A stretch of 34,625 nucleotides of DNA, taken from assembly GCF_028765575.1 (NCBI RefSeq), contig NZ_JARACO010000029.1, positions 1 to 34,625 on the forward strand, in the 5' to 3' direction. A program made the position numbers and the translations under genes. Under the pieces are notes generated by a model. It did not search any database. It had not been told where the DNA came from and worked only from the letters and a program-made list of their open reading frames with translations. This DNA comes from Aliivibrio sp. S3MY1. GTDB taxonomy: Bacteria; Pseudomonadota; Gammaproteobacteria; Enterobacterales; Vibrionaceae. Below are positions 14,516 through 22,598 of the stretch, in pieces. Numbering within the stretch: position 1 is the first letter of the stretch; every line of letters starts with the position of its first letter.

Positions 14516-14767
14516 TTATTTCATCATCACTTTTCCGCCGATGATCTTAAAAGCGGGGGTGCCTCTAATTAAGGTTTCTCGTGCAAATACGCCACCACAT
14601 TCAGGACACTCACAAGAAGTAACGGTGTGATCTTCTACGATTCGTTCTATAAAGCATTTAACCAAAGCACCTTTTCCCCCTTTTCTATACTTATACAATA
14701 GTACTCTGCATTTTGAACAATAGATTTGTACCGTTTTAGTGGGGCCTTTTTTGTTTGGTTTTGCCAT
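14516..14767 (-). CDS. Small zinc-ribbon protein
   Basis: An 83-residue basic protein from the ATG at 14767. A TTG four codons upstream (14779) would extend it to 87, but neither start has a clear Shine-Dalgarno, and MAKPNKKGPTK is a typical beginning. Two CxxC knuckles (C17/C20 and C54/C57), plus C38 and C52, form a probable zinc ribbon. Between them lies YKYRKGGKGALVKCF, and the C-terminus reads RGTPAFKIIGGKVMMK. I recall similar unnamed Zn-ribbon proteins in vibrios and Shewanella. It could bind RNA or protein, but no function can be assigned. It is divergent from the HemF-like gene and upstream of vxrA on the same strand. Confidence 0.7.
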   Translation of the reverse strand: MAKPNKKGPTKTVQIYCSKCRVLLYKYRKGGKGALVKCFIERIVEDHTVTSCECPECGGVFARETLIRGTPAFKIIGGKVMMK

Positions 14768-14872
14768 CTCTAATTTCAAGCTCTCTGGTTGCTATCTATA
14801 AGTACTTTATTTTACACTCAATTAATTCGATTTTTCCGTCTTTTTGATTTTTTGTTATCTACAGGCCTTCTC

Positions 14873-15835
14873 ATGCGAATTTACGCTCAAAATGCACAAG
14901 CGAAACACGTTCTCCACTTACTTTCTGAAGTGCAATCCTATTTTAAAACTGAACTTACAAAAGTCAGTGATTTGCATTCTATCTCAACTGAATTCATTCC
15001 CGTTAATTGGCTGCGTGATGAAGGGGTCCACGGTGGAGGAAAACGCTTTGAAGCACTTGAAGGTGGACTATTTAATCGCGCCTCTATCAACGTCTCACAA
15101 ATCCATTACGAAGATCTACCAGAAAAGCCATACGATAGCGCAACCGCCCTATCTACCATCATTCATCCGATGCATCCGTTGTTACCATCAATACATATGC
15201 ATTTTAGTTGGACAACGCTAAAAGACGGTTCTGGTTATTGGCGCATAATGGCAGATCTAAACCCTTCTCATTTTAATAAGGATGATAAAGAGTACTTTGA
15301 TCAAACCTTGAAAGTTGCAGCGAAAAATTATTATGCACAAGGGACAAAACTTGGTAATGATTATTTTGCCATTCCTGCATTAACTAAGCGCAGAGGCGTC
15401 AGTCATTTTTATTTAGAGGGATTTAATCCAGTAGAAGAAGATGGGGCAGTCTTTGCTAAACAATTTGTGACAAAAGTGATTGATACCTATGTGCACATTT
15501 TAAGTTCGCATTTAATTAACTTGCCTCAAGCCACTGATGCTCAGCTGCTGCAACAATTAGATTATCACACGTTATACCTTTACCAAGTTCTGACGTTGGA
15601 CAAAGGAACCACTGCTGGTCTATTGGTTCATAATCAAAATGATATCGGTACGTTAGGATCTATACCATCCCATATCAACCGACGTTTACTTGAGGAATGG
15701 CAAGGTATTTCACCAGAGCCTATAAATGAACTTGTCGCGGAATTAATTAACGTCTTGCCTGAAGCCTCTCCTTGTCCCATAACTTCAGAAATAAAAGTGA
15801 AGTTAGCTCAAGTGATCCGAACCTTCTATCTTTAA
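14873..15835 (+). CDS. HemF-like protein, divergent coproporphyrinogen oxidase family
   Basis: A 320-residue protein from the ATG at 14873, chosen because AGG stands seven bases upstream. The longer frame back to 14789 adds 28 unlike residues. Similarity to aerobic coproporphyrinogen-III oxidase (HemF) runs along the whole length: GVHGGGKRFEALEGGLFNRASINVSQ (51-76), HPMHPLLPSIHMHFSW (98-113), MADLNPSHF (126-134) and TLDKGTTAGL (241-250). However, family-invariant residues are changed: HxNVR becomes HMHFS, DLTPxY becomes DLNPSH, and the later RGT/GGRTES motif becomes KGT/HNQNDI. HemF normally decarboxylates two propionates in heme synthesis with oxygen. This copy may be a paralog with another substrate or no activity. 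A terminator follows. Confidence 0.75.
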   Translation: MRIYAQNAQAKHVLHLLSEVQSYFKTELTKVSDLHSISTEFIPVNWLRDEGVHGGGKRFEALEGGLFNRASINVSQIHYEDLPEKPYDSATALSTIIHPMHPLLPSIHMHFSWTTLKDGSGYWRIMADLNPSHFNKDDKEYFDQTLKVAAKNYYAQGTKLGNDYFAIPALTKRRGVSHFYLEGFNPVEEDGAVFAKQFVTKVIDTYVHILSSHLINLPQATDAQLLQQLDYHTLYLYQVLTLDKGTTAGLLVHNQNDIGTLGSIPSHINRRLLEEWQGISPEPINELVAELINVLPEASPCPITSEIKVKLAQVIRTFYL

Positions 15836-15879
15836 ACCTAAAGATTAATATTCAATAATATCATGAGACAATAGAACAG

Positions 15880-15908
15880 AAAGAGCCATTAGATGGTAAT
15901 GGCTCTTT
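15880..15908. terminator. Shared terminator of the HemF-like and sgrR genes
   Basis: Stem AAAGAGCCATT (15880-15890), loop AGATGGT, stem AATGGCTCTTT (15898-15908). It lies between converging genes, 45 bases past one stop and 26 past the other, with T/A runs on both sides. Confidence 0.82.
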
Positions 15909-15933
15909 AAAATAATACTTATTTTGTTTTAAT

Positions 15934-17658
15934 TCAGCTCTCAGATTTAAGATCTGGTTTTATCCAAACCGTATCGAAATCAAACCAGCCTAACCCATTG
16001 CAAGATGCATTCTGAATATTGTTGTTCGCGTCTTCACTTATCCCCATCCACCCATGAAATAGTGGCGTTATTTGACCGCTATCCACTAAGAATCGACAAA
16101 TTTCATTAACAGGAAAATGTCGCTGAGGGCTTGATTGCCATTCTTCTATTAATGCGGTGATGCACTCAAATTCATCTATTGGCATAACACGTTCAATTTC
16201 ATCAAATGCAAAAAGCCACGACAATAACGCTTCTGGACATTGAGTTCCTAAACTCATACCTCTTAACCAAATATCAATATTGGCCGTCTTCTCATCATCA
16301 AGTAGCTCAAGCGTATCTAGTGGGTGTACTTTTAGAACAATTCCATCTTGAGCTAATCGTTGTTTGATGATTTTACCTAGCAGAGGATAAAGAGGGTGTT
16401 CTTCCTCATAGCCCAAATTTACGACACTGCCTTTCTCTGGTAAGTCATATTCTGCCCTCGGTCGATTTAAGCAATGCTGTAGTCCTGGTAATAATCCATA
16501 CGCATTAAATAAACCAATGCCATTCATATTTGAGTTTTGTAACTCATTTAACAGCAATAAAGGTGTGATCGTTTGAGTTAGATACGAAAGCCAATTTTCG
16601 TCCGTTGTGATCCCTGTTCTTCTATTAAATAGAACATAGCTACACCCTCTGTCTACATCGACTTTTTCACCATAGGACATAGGCAACAACTCAGTAGCAT
16701 CATAAACTTCAAGACCAAGTTTTAATTGAATAGGTGCAATATCAGGTAAAACCCATACTTCAACGGAATCAATTAAAGGCCGATAACCAAAATAATGTTC
16801 ATTAGCAACGAGGATCAGTTTTTTATCCGAATTTTCACTTATTTTATATGGGCCAGTACCAATAGGTAGTTGGTTAAACTCTTGAGAATTATGCGCTAAT
16901 GCTGGAATAATTTTGGCATTAAACTGTGCAAGTTTCGATGGTAAACAGTGATCGTTTTTGTCTAATATAAAATCAATAATGTTAAGGCTTGGACTTGATA
17001 TGTCACTAATATGATTAAAGACAAAATTGGGAGTAAGGGCTAAAAAGGTTGCTTTAATGTCTTCAAAGGTTAAGAGTTTCCCATCATGAAAACTAATGCT
17101 TGGTCGAAGGTAAAAACGCCAATGCTGTGGGGTGATCATTTCCCAGTGATGAGCAATGTCCCCTTCAACCTCTCCTCTTTTGTTCCATTGTGTTAATCCA
17201 TTAAATATCTGTTGAACAAGATGCTGCTCTGAGCGCCTTATGGCCATGACTGGGTTTAGAATTTTAAGAGGTCGATAATAAGGAAGTTTGACAACCTGCT
17301 TGCCCTTTTCATGAGAAACACCTAACACATTATGGATAAGATCTAACAAGGCGTCTTGATTGCCTTCTAGAATATCTAAAGCGACATCAAGTTTTCCTTC
17401 CTCTACGCTTTTTCGAGCAAGCTGTGCATATACGGTTTCAGGGCTTGAGGTAAATTCAAGTATTGAGCTTTTTCCTCTCCCAACTGCTGGGCTCCATATT
17501 ATCCACTGTTCCTCAGACATTTTTTTGAGCACCATTCGAGTATTCCGACGGGTACAGCACAATAAATCAGCAATATCATCAATCTGAACACCTGACATGT
17601 TTTGATGATAATGCTGATATAATTTTTCAAATTGCTTTCGTAAACGTGGACTACCCAT
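15934..17658 (-). CDS. sgrR: SgrR-type transcriptional regulator
   Basis: A 574-residue two-domain regulator. Residues 3-100 hold a winged-helix DNA-binding domain (RLRKQFEKLYQHY, then LLCCTRRNTRMVLKKMSEEQWIIWSPAVGRGKSS). From about 135 it is an extracytoplasmic solute-binding-type domain (SBP_bac_5) used as a cytosolic ligand sensor: YYRPLKILNPVMAIRRSEQHLVQQIFNGLT and LPIGTGPYKI. The same layout is seen in E. coli SgrR (551 residues), which turns on the small RNA SgrS under sugar-phosphate stress, and the N-termini align well. The ATG at 17658 is preferred by that alignment; an ATG at 17673 adds five residues. It is divergent from an AraC-type gene, so the 127-base gap probably holds both promoters. 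SgrR-family paralogs can have other targets. Confidence 0.85.
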   Translation of the reverse strand: MGSPRLRKQFEKLYQHYHQNMSGVQIDDIADLLCCTRRNTRMVLKKMSEEQWIIWSPAVGRGKSSILEFTSSPETVYAQLARKSVEEGKLDVALDILEGNQDALLDLIHNVLGVSHEKGKQVVKLPYYRPLKILNPVMAIRRSEQHLVQQIFNGLTQWNKRGEVEGDIAHHWEMITPQHWRFYLRPSISFHDGKLLTFEDIKATFLALTPNFVFNHISDISSPSLNIIDFILDKNDHCLPSKLAQFNAKIIPALAHNSQEFNQLPIGTGPYKISENSDKKLILVANEHYFGYRPLIDSVEVWVLPDIAPIQLKLGLEVYDATELLPMSYGEKVDVDRGCSYVLFNRRTGITTDENWLSYLTQTITPLLLLNELQNSNMNGIGLFNAYGLLPGLQHCLNRPRAEYDLPEKGSVVNLGYEEEHPLYPLLGKIIKQRLAQDGIVLKVHPLDTLELLDDEKTANIDIWLRGMSLGTQCPEALLSWLFAFDEIERVMPIDEFECITALIEEWQSSPQRHFPVNEICRFLVDSGQITPLFHGWMGISEDANNNIQNASCNGLGWFDFDTVWIKPDLKSES

Positions 17659-17785
17659 AAACGCACCGCTCATTAAATTGATACAAGTCTTAGTATGAAC
17701 TCAAATGTTGAGAGTTTGAGGCTATACTCTTGATTTTTCAATAGGTAAGTTTACACTAAATCTGGAGTAATAAGAGGAAATCATT

Positions 17786-18583
17786 ATGCCCCCAGCTGAG
17801 TTACGCCAGTTCAATACACCAACTAGACGTAAGTCTGACCGTTACCCTGTAGAGCGCAATGGCGTCTACATTGTGAAATCTGGTCAGTTCCACTATCGAG
17901 ATAAGTCAGGAGAAGACATCATTCTCAACGCAGGTGACTTTCTTCTTTACAGTTCTGGTGATATTTCTAATGTAAAAATGATCAATACAAGCGGTAATTT
18001 TGAAGCAGAATCCTTAATATTTGACATTTCTATTTTTCAAAAATTCATCACTTATACCAATAGTACAAGCTATCAAGCATCGGCTAGAGAGTCCTTCATT
18101 TTTACATCTGAAGACACCTCAATTGTAAAACTATTAAACTTAATCAAAGAGCAATCAACAAATAATACCTGTGATACATCGGTTGAATTTTTAATTCTGG
18201 CTCTCTTAAGTGAAATGGTTCATCAGTTCCCAGATCTTATTGCTTTCATTCATCGAATTTCTGTCCTTACCACCTCACAGAGGTTAATTCGTTATGTAGA
18301 GCAAAATATCTCAACAGATCTTACTATTGATACCGTTGCACCCAAATTAGGTATGTCATCCTCAACACTTAAGCGAAAGTTGCAATCAGATAAGCTCTCT
18401 TTTGCACATCTAGTTAAAGTCAAACGCATCAACTATGCCGCGACTCAATTAAGAATAACTCGTAAAACAATCACTGAAATCGCCTATGAAACGGGGTTCA
18501 AAACTGCCGCACATTTTAGTACGACCTTTAAATTTATTCATGGGTTAACCCCAAAAGAATTTAGAGAATCAATCCACTCATAA
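17786..18583 (+). CDS. AraC-family transcriptional regulator
   Basis: A 265-residue regulator. The N-terminal half (about 25-90) is a cupin-like ligand or dimer domain (GVYIVKSGQFHYRDKSGEDIILNAGDFLLYSSGD). The C-terminal 100 residues contain the two helix-turn-helix motifs of AraC proteins: LTIDTVAPKLGMSSSTLKRKLQ and ITEIAYETGFKTAAHFSTTFKFIHGLTPKEFRE, the latter being the classic AraC signature. AGAGGA seven bases before the ATG supports the start. It lies divergent from sgrR and directly before the Pho-box promoter of the pstS-like gene, whose operator starts at the base after its stop codon. The ligand is unknown. Confidence 0.88.
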   Translation: MPPAELRQFNTPTRRKSDRYPVERNGVYIVKSGQFHYRDKSGEDIILNAGDFLLYSSGDISNVKMINTSGNFEAESLIFDISIFQKFITYTNSTSYQASARESFIFTSEDTSIVKLLNLIKEQSTNNTCDTSVEFLILALLSEMVHQFPDLIAFIHRISVLTTSQRLIRYVEQNISTDLTIDTVAPKLGMSSSTLKRKLQSDKLSFAHLVKVKRINYAATQLRITRKTITEIAYETGFKTAAHFSTTFKFIHGLTPKEFRESIHS

Positions 18584-18617
18584 CTGTCACATTGGTGTAA
18601 CACTGTCACTTTATGAT
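18584..18617 (+). promoter_or_regulatory. Pho box and -10 of the pstS-like gene
   Basis: CTGTCAC-ATTG-GTGTAAC (18584-18601) is a two-repeat Pho box: the first half is a near-perfect match and the second matches five of seven. Ten bases later TATGAT (18612-18617) is a good -10. This is the standard spacing of PhoB-activated promoters. A further CTGTCAC at 18603-18609 overlaps the -35 region. The gene's ATG is 27 bases past the -10. Confidence 0.75.
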
Positions 18618-18643
18618 GCCTTTTTTCATTATGGATTTAGGTT

Positions 18644-19462
18644 ATGTTTAAAGCGCTTAGTTACACCACTTTTGTTACAGGGTTACTTTTCTGTTCCTCT
18701 GTTTATGCTGCAAATTCGAATACTGTTATTGCAGGGTCTACTTCTGTCTCTAACCTACTCGAACCTTTTATTGAAAAATACAATCATACCAATCAAGTCC
18801 AAATTGATTTGCAAAGCATTGGCTCTAGTGCTGGTATTAAATTACTGGTTGATAACACGGTAAATTTAGCAATTAGCTCTCGCCAACTCTCCGATAAAGA
18901 AAAAGAAACATTAAACTCCACGATTATTGCATTTGATGCGATTGCTGTTGTTGTTCATCCTGAAAATAAAATTACTAGTTTGTCAGCTGACAATATTTGG
19001 AAAATTTATCATGGCGACATTAAAAATTGGAAAGAAGTCGGTGGTGCAGATAAGAAAATAGCCGTGATCACAAGAGAGCTGGCGTCTGGCTCACGTTTTT
19101 CATTTGAAAAGAACTTAGGGTTAACTAAAGAGATCGATTCTTTTACGGTGTCAGATATTAGCTCAAGTGCCATTGTGGTAAATGGGACGAGCATGGTGAA
19201 AAGTATTGTTGCTAGAAACCCTCATGCGATAGGTTATGTCTCTGCGGGATCGATTGGTGATCTTGCTCAATTACAAATTGTTAAAATTGATAATGTACTA
19301 CCATCACCTCAATCGATTATTGAACACAAATACCCATTATCTCGCCCCTTCTTATTTGTGTACAAAAACAAGCAGCTATCACAACAATCAAAAGATTTTA
19401 TTACTTACATCAATTCGGATGATTTATCGTCTGCAATTCAATCACTAGGCTATGTTAAATAA
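18644..19462 (+). CDS. PstS-like phosphate-binding protein (orphan)
   Basis: A 272-residue periplasmic binding protein. The signal peptide (MFKALSYTTFVTGLLFCSSVYA) is cut near residue 22. The mature start TVIAGSTSVSNLLEPFIEKY, then QSIGSSAGIKLLVDNTVNLAISSRQLS, IWKIYHGDIKNWKEVGG and RELASGSRFSFE, are hallmarks of PstS-type phosphate receptors, including the SGS(R) phosphate-contact loop. The gene is preceded by a Pho box, so phosphate starvation probably induces it. No pstC, pstA or pstB follows; the next gene is ppnP. It may supply phosphate to a transporter encoded elsewhere, or have a separate role in phosphate sensing or surface binding. Several Vibrio species carry more than one pstS-like gene. 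Confidence 0.88.
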   Translation: MFKALSYTTFVTGLLFCSSVYAANSNTVIAGSTSVSNLLEPFIEKYNHTNQVQIDLQSIGSSAGIKLLVDNTVNLAISSRQLSDKEKETLNSTIIAFDAIAVVVHPENKITSLSADNIWKIYHGDIKNWKEVGGADKKIAVITRELASGSRFSFEKNLGLTKEIDSFTVSDISSSAIVVNGTSMVKSIVARNPHAIGYVSAGSIGDLAQLQIVKIDNVLPSPQSIIEHKYPLSRPFLFVYKNKQLSQQSKDFITYINSDDLSSAIQSLGYVK

Positions 19463-19539
19463 TAGTTATGTCAATATTTTGTTGTAATAACACTTTTAAT
19501 AACTTATTGTTTAATCGATTTTAATTACAAGGTTATATC

Positions 19540-19821
19540 ATGTTAAGTGTAAACAGTTATTTTGAAGACAAAGTAAAATCTATCGGTTTTGACCAAAATG
19601 GCAATGCTATTTCTGTTGGCGTTATGTTACCTGGTAACTATACTTTTGGAACGAATGCTGCAGAGAAAATGACCGTTATCAGCGGCTCACTTGAAATCAA
19701 ACGTACAACCGATATTGATTGGGTTACTTTTGTGTCTGGTGAAGACTTCTCAGTTGAAGGTAATTCTTCTTTTGATGTAAGAGTAAGTCTTGAAACCGCT
19801 TATCTATGTGAGTATTTATAA
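19540..19821 (+). CDS. ppnP: Pyrimidine/purine nucleoside phosphorylase PpnP
   Basis: A 93-residue cupin of the PpnP (formerly YaiE, UPF0345/DUF1255) family, which phosphorolyses nucleosides to free base and ribose 1-phosphate. The family pattern is clear: NSYFEDKVKSIGF at the start, MLPGNYTFGT, AAEKMTVISGSLEIK and FDVRV(S) near the C-terminus, ending CEYL. The length equals that of E. coli YaiE (94). AAGG lies seven bases before the ATG. It is 77 bases past pstS on the same strand with no obvious terminator between, so partial co-expression with the phosphate-binding protein is possible. That is interesting, as the enzyme uses phosphate. Confidence 0.93.
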   Translation: MLSVNSYFEDKVKSIGFDQNGNAISVGVMLPGNYTFGTNAAEKMTVISGSLEIKRTTDIDWVTFVSGEDFSVEGNSSFDVRVSLETAYLCEYL

Positions 19822-19848
19822 TTTTATATTCTGCATAGCTTAATATAA

Positions 19849-19886
19849 AAAATGCCAAGTGAGATAACTCACTTGGCATTTTTATT
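19849..19886. terminator. Strong terminator after ppnP
   Basis: A 15-bp stem: AAAATGCCAAGTGAG (19849-19863), loop ATAA, CTCACTTGGCATTTT (19868-19882), followed by TATT. It serves ppnP and, on the other strand, probably the helicase gene that converges on it. Confidence 0.88.
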
Positions 19887-19925
19887 GTCTTAAGCTTTAT
19901 TGGCTTAAACTTTATTCCCTTAAAC
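19881..19925. repeat. Short tandem repeat, 15-bp unit
   Basis: CTTAAGCTTTATTGG (19889-19903), CTTAAACTTTATTCC (19904-19918) and a partial CTTAAAC (19919-19925), preceded by a partial TTTATTGT. The copies differ at three positions. It sits between the ppnP terminator and the helicase stop. Confidence 0.6.
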
Positions 19926-19946
19926 AAAAAGACTTAAAAATCAGTC

Positions 19947-21284
19947 TTATTCGTCATCAACAACCAATGTCTTTGGCTTTTTCTTTGGCATAAACACTTG
20001 ATCACCCACTGCTACGTTAGTGTGGAATGAGTTATCACGCTTCTTAGCTGTTTTTGGTTTGTGAGAAGCACGTTTCGCTGCCGTTTTCTTAGCGTCGCCT
20101 TTCTTAACAAACGTACGTTTTTTCTTAGGTACAAGACCTTTGAATTTACCTTTTAGATCTTCAAATACAGAGAACGTTAATTCTTTCTGCAGGAAGTTTT
20201 CTATACGCTTAAAGCTTTCCCAGTCTTTTGGACCAACAAGAGAGATTGCCGTCCCTTTTTTACCAGCACGACCAGTACGACCAACACGGTGAACGTATTC
20301 TTCCATATGTTTTGGCATATCGAAGTTGATAACGTGAGTTACGCTCGTTAAATCTAAACCACGAGAAGCAACGTCCGTCGTAACGAGAATTTTATGTGCT
20401 CGGCGCTCAAACTGACTCATGATGTTATTACGAGCAGTTTGGTTCATGTCACCACTTAGGGCTACTGCTTTAAGCTTACGCTCATTAAGTAATTCAGTTA
20501 GACGATCAGTGTCAGCGCGAGTTGCTGTGAAAATCATGATTTGGAAGTATTTTTCCGTCTCAATGATTTTATCCAATAGCGCTTGTTTATGATCTAAGTG
20601 ATCACACAAGTAAAAGCTTTGTGTTATATCAGTATGTTCATCTGTTGATAGACCAACAGATACAAACTTAGGATTATCAAGCATATTACCCGCAAACTGA
20701 GTCACTGCGTCATGGTCTAATGTTGCAGAAAACATTAATGTTTGACGACGACGGTGATTTGCCGCTTTATGGATCTTCTGAAGGTGCTCAGCAAAGCCGA
20801 GATCAAGCATACGGTCTGCTTCATCAAGGATTAATGTTTCTAGACCATTCAAGAACAAAGATTGGTGCTCTAGGTGATCAGCCAAACGACCAGGTGTTGC
20901 TACGATAAATTTAGGGAATTTACGCAGTGCATTCACTTGGTCATTGAAGTTTTCACCACCTGTAATGAGAGTAGCGTCATAACTTAACCCGCCCAACATA
21001 CTACGTAGGTGTGTGTATACTTGTTTTGCTAATTCACGCGTTGGTGCCAAGATCACAGCTCGTGGATCATTCTTAGAGAACGATTTTGATTTCAGTGATT
21101 TATGAAGCATTGGCAAAACAAATGCTAACGTTTTTCCTGAACCTGTTTTTGATGACGCAAGAATGTCTTTACCTGCCATCGCTACAGGGACAGCTTTACG
21201 CTGAATTTCTGTCGGCTTTTTGATGTTCTGATGAGCGAGATTTTTTAATAGGCGATTATCTAAACCTAAATCTTTAAATTGCAA
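19947..21284 (-). CDS. DEAD-box RNA helicase
   Basis: A 445-residue helicase from a TTG at 21284, chosen because GGAG stands eight bases upstream and the protein then begins right at the Q-motif region (QFKDLGLDNRLL). An in-frame ATG at 21329 would add 15 unlike residues. Motifs: PTEIQ (Q motif), SSKTGSGKT (44-52), PTREL, TPGRL, DEAD (154-157), SAT (186-188), DVASRGLD, and HRVGRTGRAG. The helicase core ends near residue 355. The tail is lysine-rich (GLVPKKKRTFVKKGD and further), as in RNA-binding extensions of RhlE/SrmB-type enzymes. Its target is probably rRNA or mRNA structure. Subfamily is uncertain. It has no operon partner. Confidence 0.9.
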   Translation of the reverse strand: MQFKDLGLDNRLLKNLAHQNIKKPTEIQRKAVPVAMAGKDILASSKTGSGKTLAFVLPMLHKSLKSKSFSKNDPRAVILAPTRELAKQVYTHLRSMLGGLSYDATLITGGENFNDQVNALRKFPKFIVATPGRLADHLEHQSLFLNGLETLILDEADRMLDLGFAEHLQKIHKAANHRRRQTLMFSATLDHDAVTQFAGNMLDNPKFVSVGLSTDEHTDITQSFYLCDHLDHKQALLDKIIETEKYFQIMIFTATRADTDRLTELLNERKLKAVALSGDMNQTARNNIMSQFERRAHKILVTTDVASRGLDLTSVTHVINFDMPKHMEEYVHRVGRTGRAGKKGTAISLVGPKDWESFKRIENFLQKELTFSVFEDLKGKFKGLVPKKKRTFVKKGDAKKTAAKRASHKPKTAKKRDNSFHTNVAVGDQVFMPKKKPKTLVVDDE

Positions 21285-21453
21285 AAGCTGCACTCCAATT
21301 TCGAGTATTATTGATGGGTAACCAGTCATTCTGGTCTAATGCGGCGGAGTATAGCATAAGTGTCGTTTATCTTGCTACAATATGCACAAACAGATAGAAA
21401 GTCTTAACGTATAAAAAAAACAACTTAAATTATAAGAAAAAGTAGAAAAGTCT

Positions 21454-22281
21454 ATGAGCATTCAAATTACTGGAACATTAGCAAAAATGCGCGCATCACT
21501 GCTTGACGGTGCGGTTCAATATCGACTACCTGTTGGTGAAGAAGAAATCGAGCTTAACGCATTAATAGGTAAAACACTGACATTAACGCATACGGGCAAT
21601 ATTTTCTGCTGCTCTTGCGGTAAAAAAACCAAGAAAAGTTACTCTCAAGGGCACTGCTTTGTCTGTATGAAAAAACTGGCAAGCTGTGACATGTGCATCA
21701 TGAAACCAGAAACTTGTCATTTTGCAGAGGGGACTTGTCGTGAGCCGCAATGGGGTGAAGAGAACTGTTTTGTTGACCACTATGTTTATCTATCAAATAC
21801 TTCAAGCTTGAAGGTAGGTATTACTCGCCATACTCAAATCCCAACGCGGTGGATTGACCAAGGTGCAACACAAGGGTTACCGATAGCTAAAGTTAAGAAC
21901 CGTTTAATTTCAGGATTAGTTGAAATTGAATTAGCAAAATTAATCGCTGACAAAACCAATTGGCGCACTCTGCTAAAAGGCAATAATGAACCTCTAGCCT
22001 TAAAAGAAGCGGCATTAGAGCTATTGCCACAAGTTGAAGAAGCGATTGCTAAAATTCAAGTTGAACACGGTGACGACTCAGTTGAATTGTTAGATGAGAA
22101 TATTCTTGATATCGCATTCCCTGTTAATGAATTTCCAACCAAAATTATCAGTCATAATTTTGATAAAAACCCAGAAGTGACTGGTGTTCTCAATGGCATA
22201 AAAGGTCAATATTTACTGTTTGATACTGGTGTGATTAATATTCGTAAGTTTGGTTCTTATGAAGTGACTGTTACTGCCTAA
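21454..22281 (+). CDS. DUF2797 cysteine-rich protein
   Basis: A 275-residue protein recognised as DUF2797. Ten cysteines are packed into residues 52-105 (CCSC, CFVCM, CDMC and singles at 88, 95, 105), a likely multi-zinc or metal-cluster domain. It is followed by DHYVYLSNTSSLKVGITR (108-125) and TRWIDQGA, a pattern reminiscent of GIY-YIG-type nuclease folds, with Y110/Y112, G122 and R132. I infer that likeness by eye only. The C-terminal third is helical then beta-rich. AGAAAAG precedes the ATG. It is a single gene with its own terminator. The function is unknown. Confidence 0.82.
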   Translation: MSIQITGTLAKMRASLLDGAVQYRLPVGEEEIELNALIGKTLTLTHTGNIFCCSCGKKTKKSYSQGHCFVCMKKLASCDMCIMKPETCHFAEGTCREPQWGEENCFVDHYVYLSNTSSLKVGITRHTQIPTRWIDQGATQGLPIAKVKNRLISGLVEIELAKLIADKTNWRTLLKGNNEPLALKEAALELLPQVEEAIAKIQVEHGDDSVELLDENILDIAFPVNEFPTKIISHNFDKNPEVTGVLNGIKGQYLLFDTGVINIRKFGSYEVTVTA

Positions 22282-22286
22282 CTTAA

Positions 22287-22319
22287 AAGGGCATTCATTG
22301 TTATAAAATGAATGCCCTT
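22287..22319. terminator. Terminator after the DUF2797 gene
   Basis: A perfect 13-bp stem, AAGGGCATTCATT (22287-22299), loop GTTATAA, AATGAATGCCCTT (22307-22319), five bases past the stop. It is also suitable for the small minus-strand ORF at 22375-22530. Confidence 0.82.
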
Positions 22320-22374
22320 CCCTAATTATTTTATTTCTAAGGTAAGTGATAGTTAGAAAAAATCGTCAATAAAA

Positions 22375-22530
22375 TCACTCTTTATCTGTCAAAGATTCTA
22401 TCTTCTCTTCCGGTAAAGGGCCTTCTTTAAAAACAACAAATGTTACACCGTCGTTTACTGTCGCTTTTGCCGCATCGCCTATAAGCTTACAGTTCTGCGT
22501 ACTAAACTGTGATTTCTCTCGATTTTCCAT
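22375..22530 (-). CDS. Small hypothetical protein (51 residues)
   Basis: A short frame from an ATG at 22530. The sequence begins MENREKSQFSTQNCKLIGDA and later has VNDGVTFVVFKEGPLPEEKI; it is soluble-looking, with one cysteine and an acidic C-terminus. A weak AAG-rich stretch precedes the ATG. It runs divergent from the EAL gene and ends before the DUF2797 terminator, in a 300-base space otherwise empty. The regular composition favours a real gene, but I recognise no family. Confidence 0.55.
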   Translation of the reverse strand: MENREKSQFSTQNCKLIGDAAKATVNDGVTFVVFKEGPLPEEKIESLTDKE

Positions 22531-22598
22531 TTAACTTACTTTGCTTATTTATACTGATTCAGTTATCAATATTGATATGCAAATAAATGGAGTCATGC

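Noticed and set aside
18584-18643. Inverted repeat reading of the CTGTCAC copies before pstS
   Set aside because: The copies are direct, and the Pho-box plus -10 spacing explains them better.
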